DNA from: Afipia sp.
GTDB taxonomy: Bacteria > Pseudomonadota > Alphaproteobacteria > Rhizobiales > Xanthobacteraceae
NCBI GenBank assembly: GCA_020056155.1
Contig: JAGVII010000597.1
Span: forward strand, 1-7,933
Length of the DNA stretch: 7,933 bases
Direction of reading: 5' to 3'
Part shown: in pieces, positions 6,593 to 7,933 of the stretch
How the letters are laid out: each line of letters starts with the position of its first letter
Numbering within the stretch: the stretch's first letter is position 1
Position numbers and translations under genes: made by a program
Notes under the pieces: generated by a model
Told to the model about the DNA's origin: nothing
The model's database searches: none
Seen by the model: the letters and a program-made list of their open reading frames with translations, nothing else

Positions 6593-7360
6593 ATGACCTT
6601 GTTCGACATGACCGGAAAGACGGCCGTCATCACCGGCTCCACCAAGGGCATCGGCCGCGCCATCGCCGAGCGGATGGTCGAGCACGGGGCGCAGGTGGTG
6701 ATTTCTTCGCGCAAGCAGGATCAGTGCGATCAGGTGGCGAAGGAAATCAACGACAAGTTCGGCAAGGGCAAGGCGATCGCGGTCGCGGCGAATATTTCGA
6801 GCAAGGAGAATCTCCAGAACCTCGTCGATGAAAGCACCCGCGCGTTCGGCAAGATCGACGTGCTGGTCTGCAACGCGGCGTCGAACCCGTATTACGGGCC
6901 GCTCGCGGGAATCTCCGACGACCAGTTCAGCAAGATCCTCGGCAATAACATTGTCGCCAACAACTGGTTGATCAGCATGGTGGTGCCGCAGATGATCGCG
7001 CGCAAGGACGGCTCGATCATCATCGTGTCGTCCATTGGCGGCTTGAAGGGGTCGACCATTCTCGGCGCCTACGCGATCTCGAAAGCGGCCGACATGCAGC
7101 TCGCGCGCAATCTCGCCTGCGAATACGGCCCGCACAATGTCCGCGTCAACTGCATCGCGCCCGGCCTGATCAAGACCGATTTCGCCAAGGCGCTGTGGGA
7201 CAATCCGGACAACCTGAAGGCCTCGACCGCGCGCTCGCCGCTGCTGCGCATCGGCATTCCGGATGAAATCGCAGGCGCTGCGGTGTTCATGGGTTCGGCG
7301 GCCGGCAACTTCATGACCGGCCAGACGGTCGTGATCGACGGCGGCGCAACGATCAGCTGA
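6593..7360 (+). CDS. SDR-family oxidoreductase, DHRS4-like, NADP(H)-type
   Basis: The protein has 255 residues from ATG at 6593, with GGGAG at 6580-6584. An in-frame upstream GTG-type start would swallow this ribosome site. It is a classical SDR: TGSTKGIG (14-21), NAA (94-96) and tetrad N119, S147, Y160, K164. R40-K41 after the second strand (ISSRK) predicts NADP(H), the opposite of the first SDR. Blocks such as VCNAASNPYYGPL and VNCIAPGLIKTDFAKALW closely resemble the peroxisomal carbonyl reductase DHRS4. A reductase for a ketone or aldehyde on a fatty-acyl chain is a reasonable guess. A Lva-like role, interconverting 4-oxo- and 4-hydroxyacyl-CoA ahead of the kinase, would fit the operon. 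It is the last gene before the palindromic repeat at 7376. Confidence 0.92.
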   Translation: MTLFDMTGKTAVITGSTKGIGRAIAERMVEHGAQVVISSRKQDQCDQVAKEINDKFGKGKAIAVAANISSKENLQNLVDESTRAFGKIDVLVCNAASNPYYGPLAGISDDQFSKILGNNIVANNWLISMVVPQMIARKDGSIIIVSSIGGLKGSTILGAYAISKAADMQLARNLACEYGPHNVRVNCIAPGLIKTDFAKALWDNPDNLKASTARSPLLRIGIPDEIAGAAVFMGSAAGNFMTGQTVVIDGGATIS

Positions 7361-7375
7361 TTTTCAGGTGCTTCA

Positions 7376-7464
7376 TCATTCCGGGGCGCGTGAAAGCGCG
7401 AACCCGGAATCCCGTTGCATGTATCTGGATTCCGGGTTCAGCCCTGCGGGCTGCCCCGGAATGA
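7376..7464. repeat. Cloverleaf-like palindromic intergenic repeat
   Basis: Outer arms TCATTCCGGGGC (7376-7387) and GCCCCGGAATGA (7453-7464) are perfect 12-base inverted repeats. Inside them lie inner arms GAACCCGGAATCC (7400-7412) and GGATTCCGGGTTC (7427-7439), perfect over 13 bases around a 14-base loop. On the right, AGCCC/GGGCT (7440-7452) makes a side hairpin; on the left a weaker GCGC/GCGC (7386-7399) overlaps the outer arm by two bases. The whole folds as a three-armed cloverleaf. Elements with this CATTCCGGGG...CCCCGGAATG design are, to my recollection, common between genes in Bradyrhizobium relatives. It begins 16 bases after the operon's last stop and may also end its transcription. 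Confidence 0.8.
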
Positions 7465-7596
7465 CAATTCATTTCCACAGCTGCAGCGCGTGGAAGCGTT
7501 TGCACCGTCGAAGTTGTCTAAGATTCAATTCATTATCTAAGAAGAAAATTTGTATTTTCAGAAGTAGTCTCTCGGTATCGAGCACCGGAATGCGCT

Positions 7597-7845
7597 ATGA
7601 AAAGATTTCTCTATTCCTTTGCAGGAGGCATACTTGGAATGGTCGCTGGTGCCATTCTTTGCGTTGCTCTGCTGGTAGTTTCGCGCCGACTCGGGTTTAC
7701 CGAGAAAAACTCGATAGTCAGTTTTCTCGTTCCATCCATTTTCATTTGTAGTTGGTTGGGCGGTTCTGTTTGGGCGTTGTTTCGCTATTGGGGGCGCTAC
7801 GGATATCCGCCCGCCCTCAAGAGCTATTTGGAAAACCGAAGTTAA
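7597..7845 (+). CDS. Small two-helix membrane protein, function unknown
   Basis: The frame encodes 82 residues from ATG at 7597. Two hydrophobic segments, about 5-29 and 39-62, are strong membrane helices. Basic residues lie at K2-R3, R30-R31 and R63-R67, so the topology is not obvious. The tail is YGYPPALKSYLENRS. I do not recognise a family. The only ribosome-site candidate is a weak GGA at 7587-7589. The DNA from about 7465 to 7845 is visibly richer in A and T than the operon, which may mean later acquisition or weak selection. It ends 8 bases before the convergent gene's stop codon, leaving no room for a terminator. Coherent membrane segments support a real gene, but its expression is unproven. 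Confidence 0.55.
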   Translation: MKRFLYSFAGGILGMVAGAILCVALLVVSRRLGFTEKNSIVSFLVPSIFICSWLGGSVWALFRYWGRYGYPPALKSYLENRS

Positions 7846-7853
7846 GCAGTGAC

Positions 7854-7933
7854 CTATTCCACCGTCGCATAGACGAGGCTGCGCACCAGCGTGCGGAAGT
7901 ACTCGCGCTGGCCGGGGCCCTGCGACAGGAAGA
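7854..7933 (-). CDS. C-terminal end of a gene entering from the right edge
   Basis: Read leftward, the last 25 codons, FLSQGPGQREYFRTLVRSLVYATVE, end at TAG (7856-7854). The codon pattern is strongly GC-rich at third positions, like genuine genes of the window. The ending resembles tails I associate with beta-lactamase-like serine hydrolases, but 25 residues are not enough to name the protein. It converges on the small membrane protein gene. Confidence 0.6.
   Translation of the reverse strand, partial: FLSQGPGQREYFRTLVRSLVYATVE

Noticed and set aside
4943..7135. Very long antisense open frame (730 codons) on the minus strand
   Set aside because: It lies opposite three genes with complete catalytic motifs. 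Its predicted protein is rich in Arg, His, Asp and Ala with no recognisable domain, as expected for the antisense of high-GC genes.
7368..7751. Plus-strand frame of 127 codons across the palindromic repeat
   Set aside because: It translates the cloverleaf repeat and then overlaps the better-supported two-helix membrane protein in another frame. It has no ribosome site or domain.

Overview
The window is high-GC, typical alphaproteobacterial DNA. The gene content, the codon use and the palindromic CATTCCGGGG...CCCCGGAATG intergenic element at 7376-7464 suggest the Bradyrhizobium / Rhodopseudomonas / Afipia group. That assignment is inferred from pattern recognition, not from a search.

Layout. 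(1) 1-905, minus strand: the N-terminal half of a NodU/TobZ-type O-carbamoyltransferase, running off the left edge. (2) 906-1267: a gene-free stretch holding several operator-like palindromes, a possible promoter and a terminator-like hairpin in the leader of the next gene. (3) 1268-1588, plus strand: a small exported protein whose mature part is mostly Arg-Gly repeats, followed by two hairpins, the second a good intrinsic terminator. (4) 1701-2375, minus strand: a PsrA-like TetR regulator, divergent from (5) a five-gene plus-strand operon, 2632-7360: acyl-CoA dehydrogenase, APH-fold kinase, SDR, histidine phosphatase, SDR. The divergent gap holds two near-identical palindromes 30 bp apart. 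One exactly fills the spacer of the regulator's own predicted promoter and matches the PsrA operator pattern. (6) 7361-7596: a cloverleaf-like palindromic repeat, then AT-richer DNA. (7) 7597-7845: a small two-helix membrane protein of lower GC. (8) 7854-7933, minus strand: the last 25 codons of a gene entering from the right.

The main biological interest is the operon. Its first two genes look like the separated halves of the animal fusion enzymes ACAD10/ACAD11, in which an APH-type kinase domain is joined to an acyl-CoA dehydrogenase domain. In animals, and in the bacterial levulinate (Lva) pathway, this pair phosphorylates the hydroxyl of a 4-hydroxyacyl-CoA and then removes the phosphate to give an enoyl-CoA for beta-oxidation. 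Here the pair sits with two dehydrogenases of apparently opposite cofactor preference, one resembling the peroxisomal carbonyl reductase DHRS4. A histidine phosphatase is also present where ACAD10 carries an unrelated HAD-type domain. The likely role is catabolism of hydroxy- or oxo-fatty acyl-CoAs under control of an acyl-CoA-responsive TetR repressor. No acyl-CoA ligase and no LvaB-like subunit is visible in the window.
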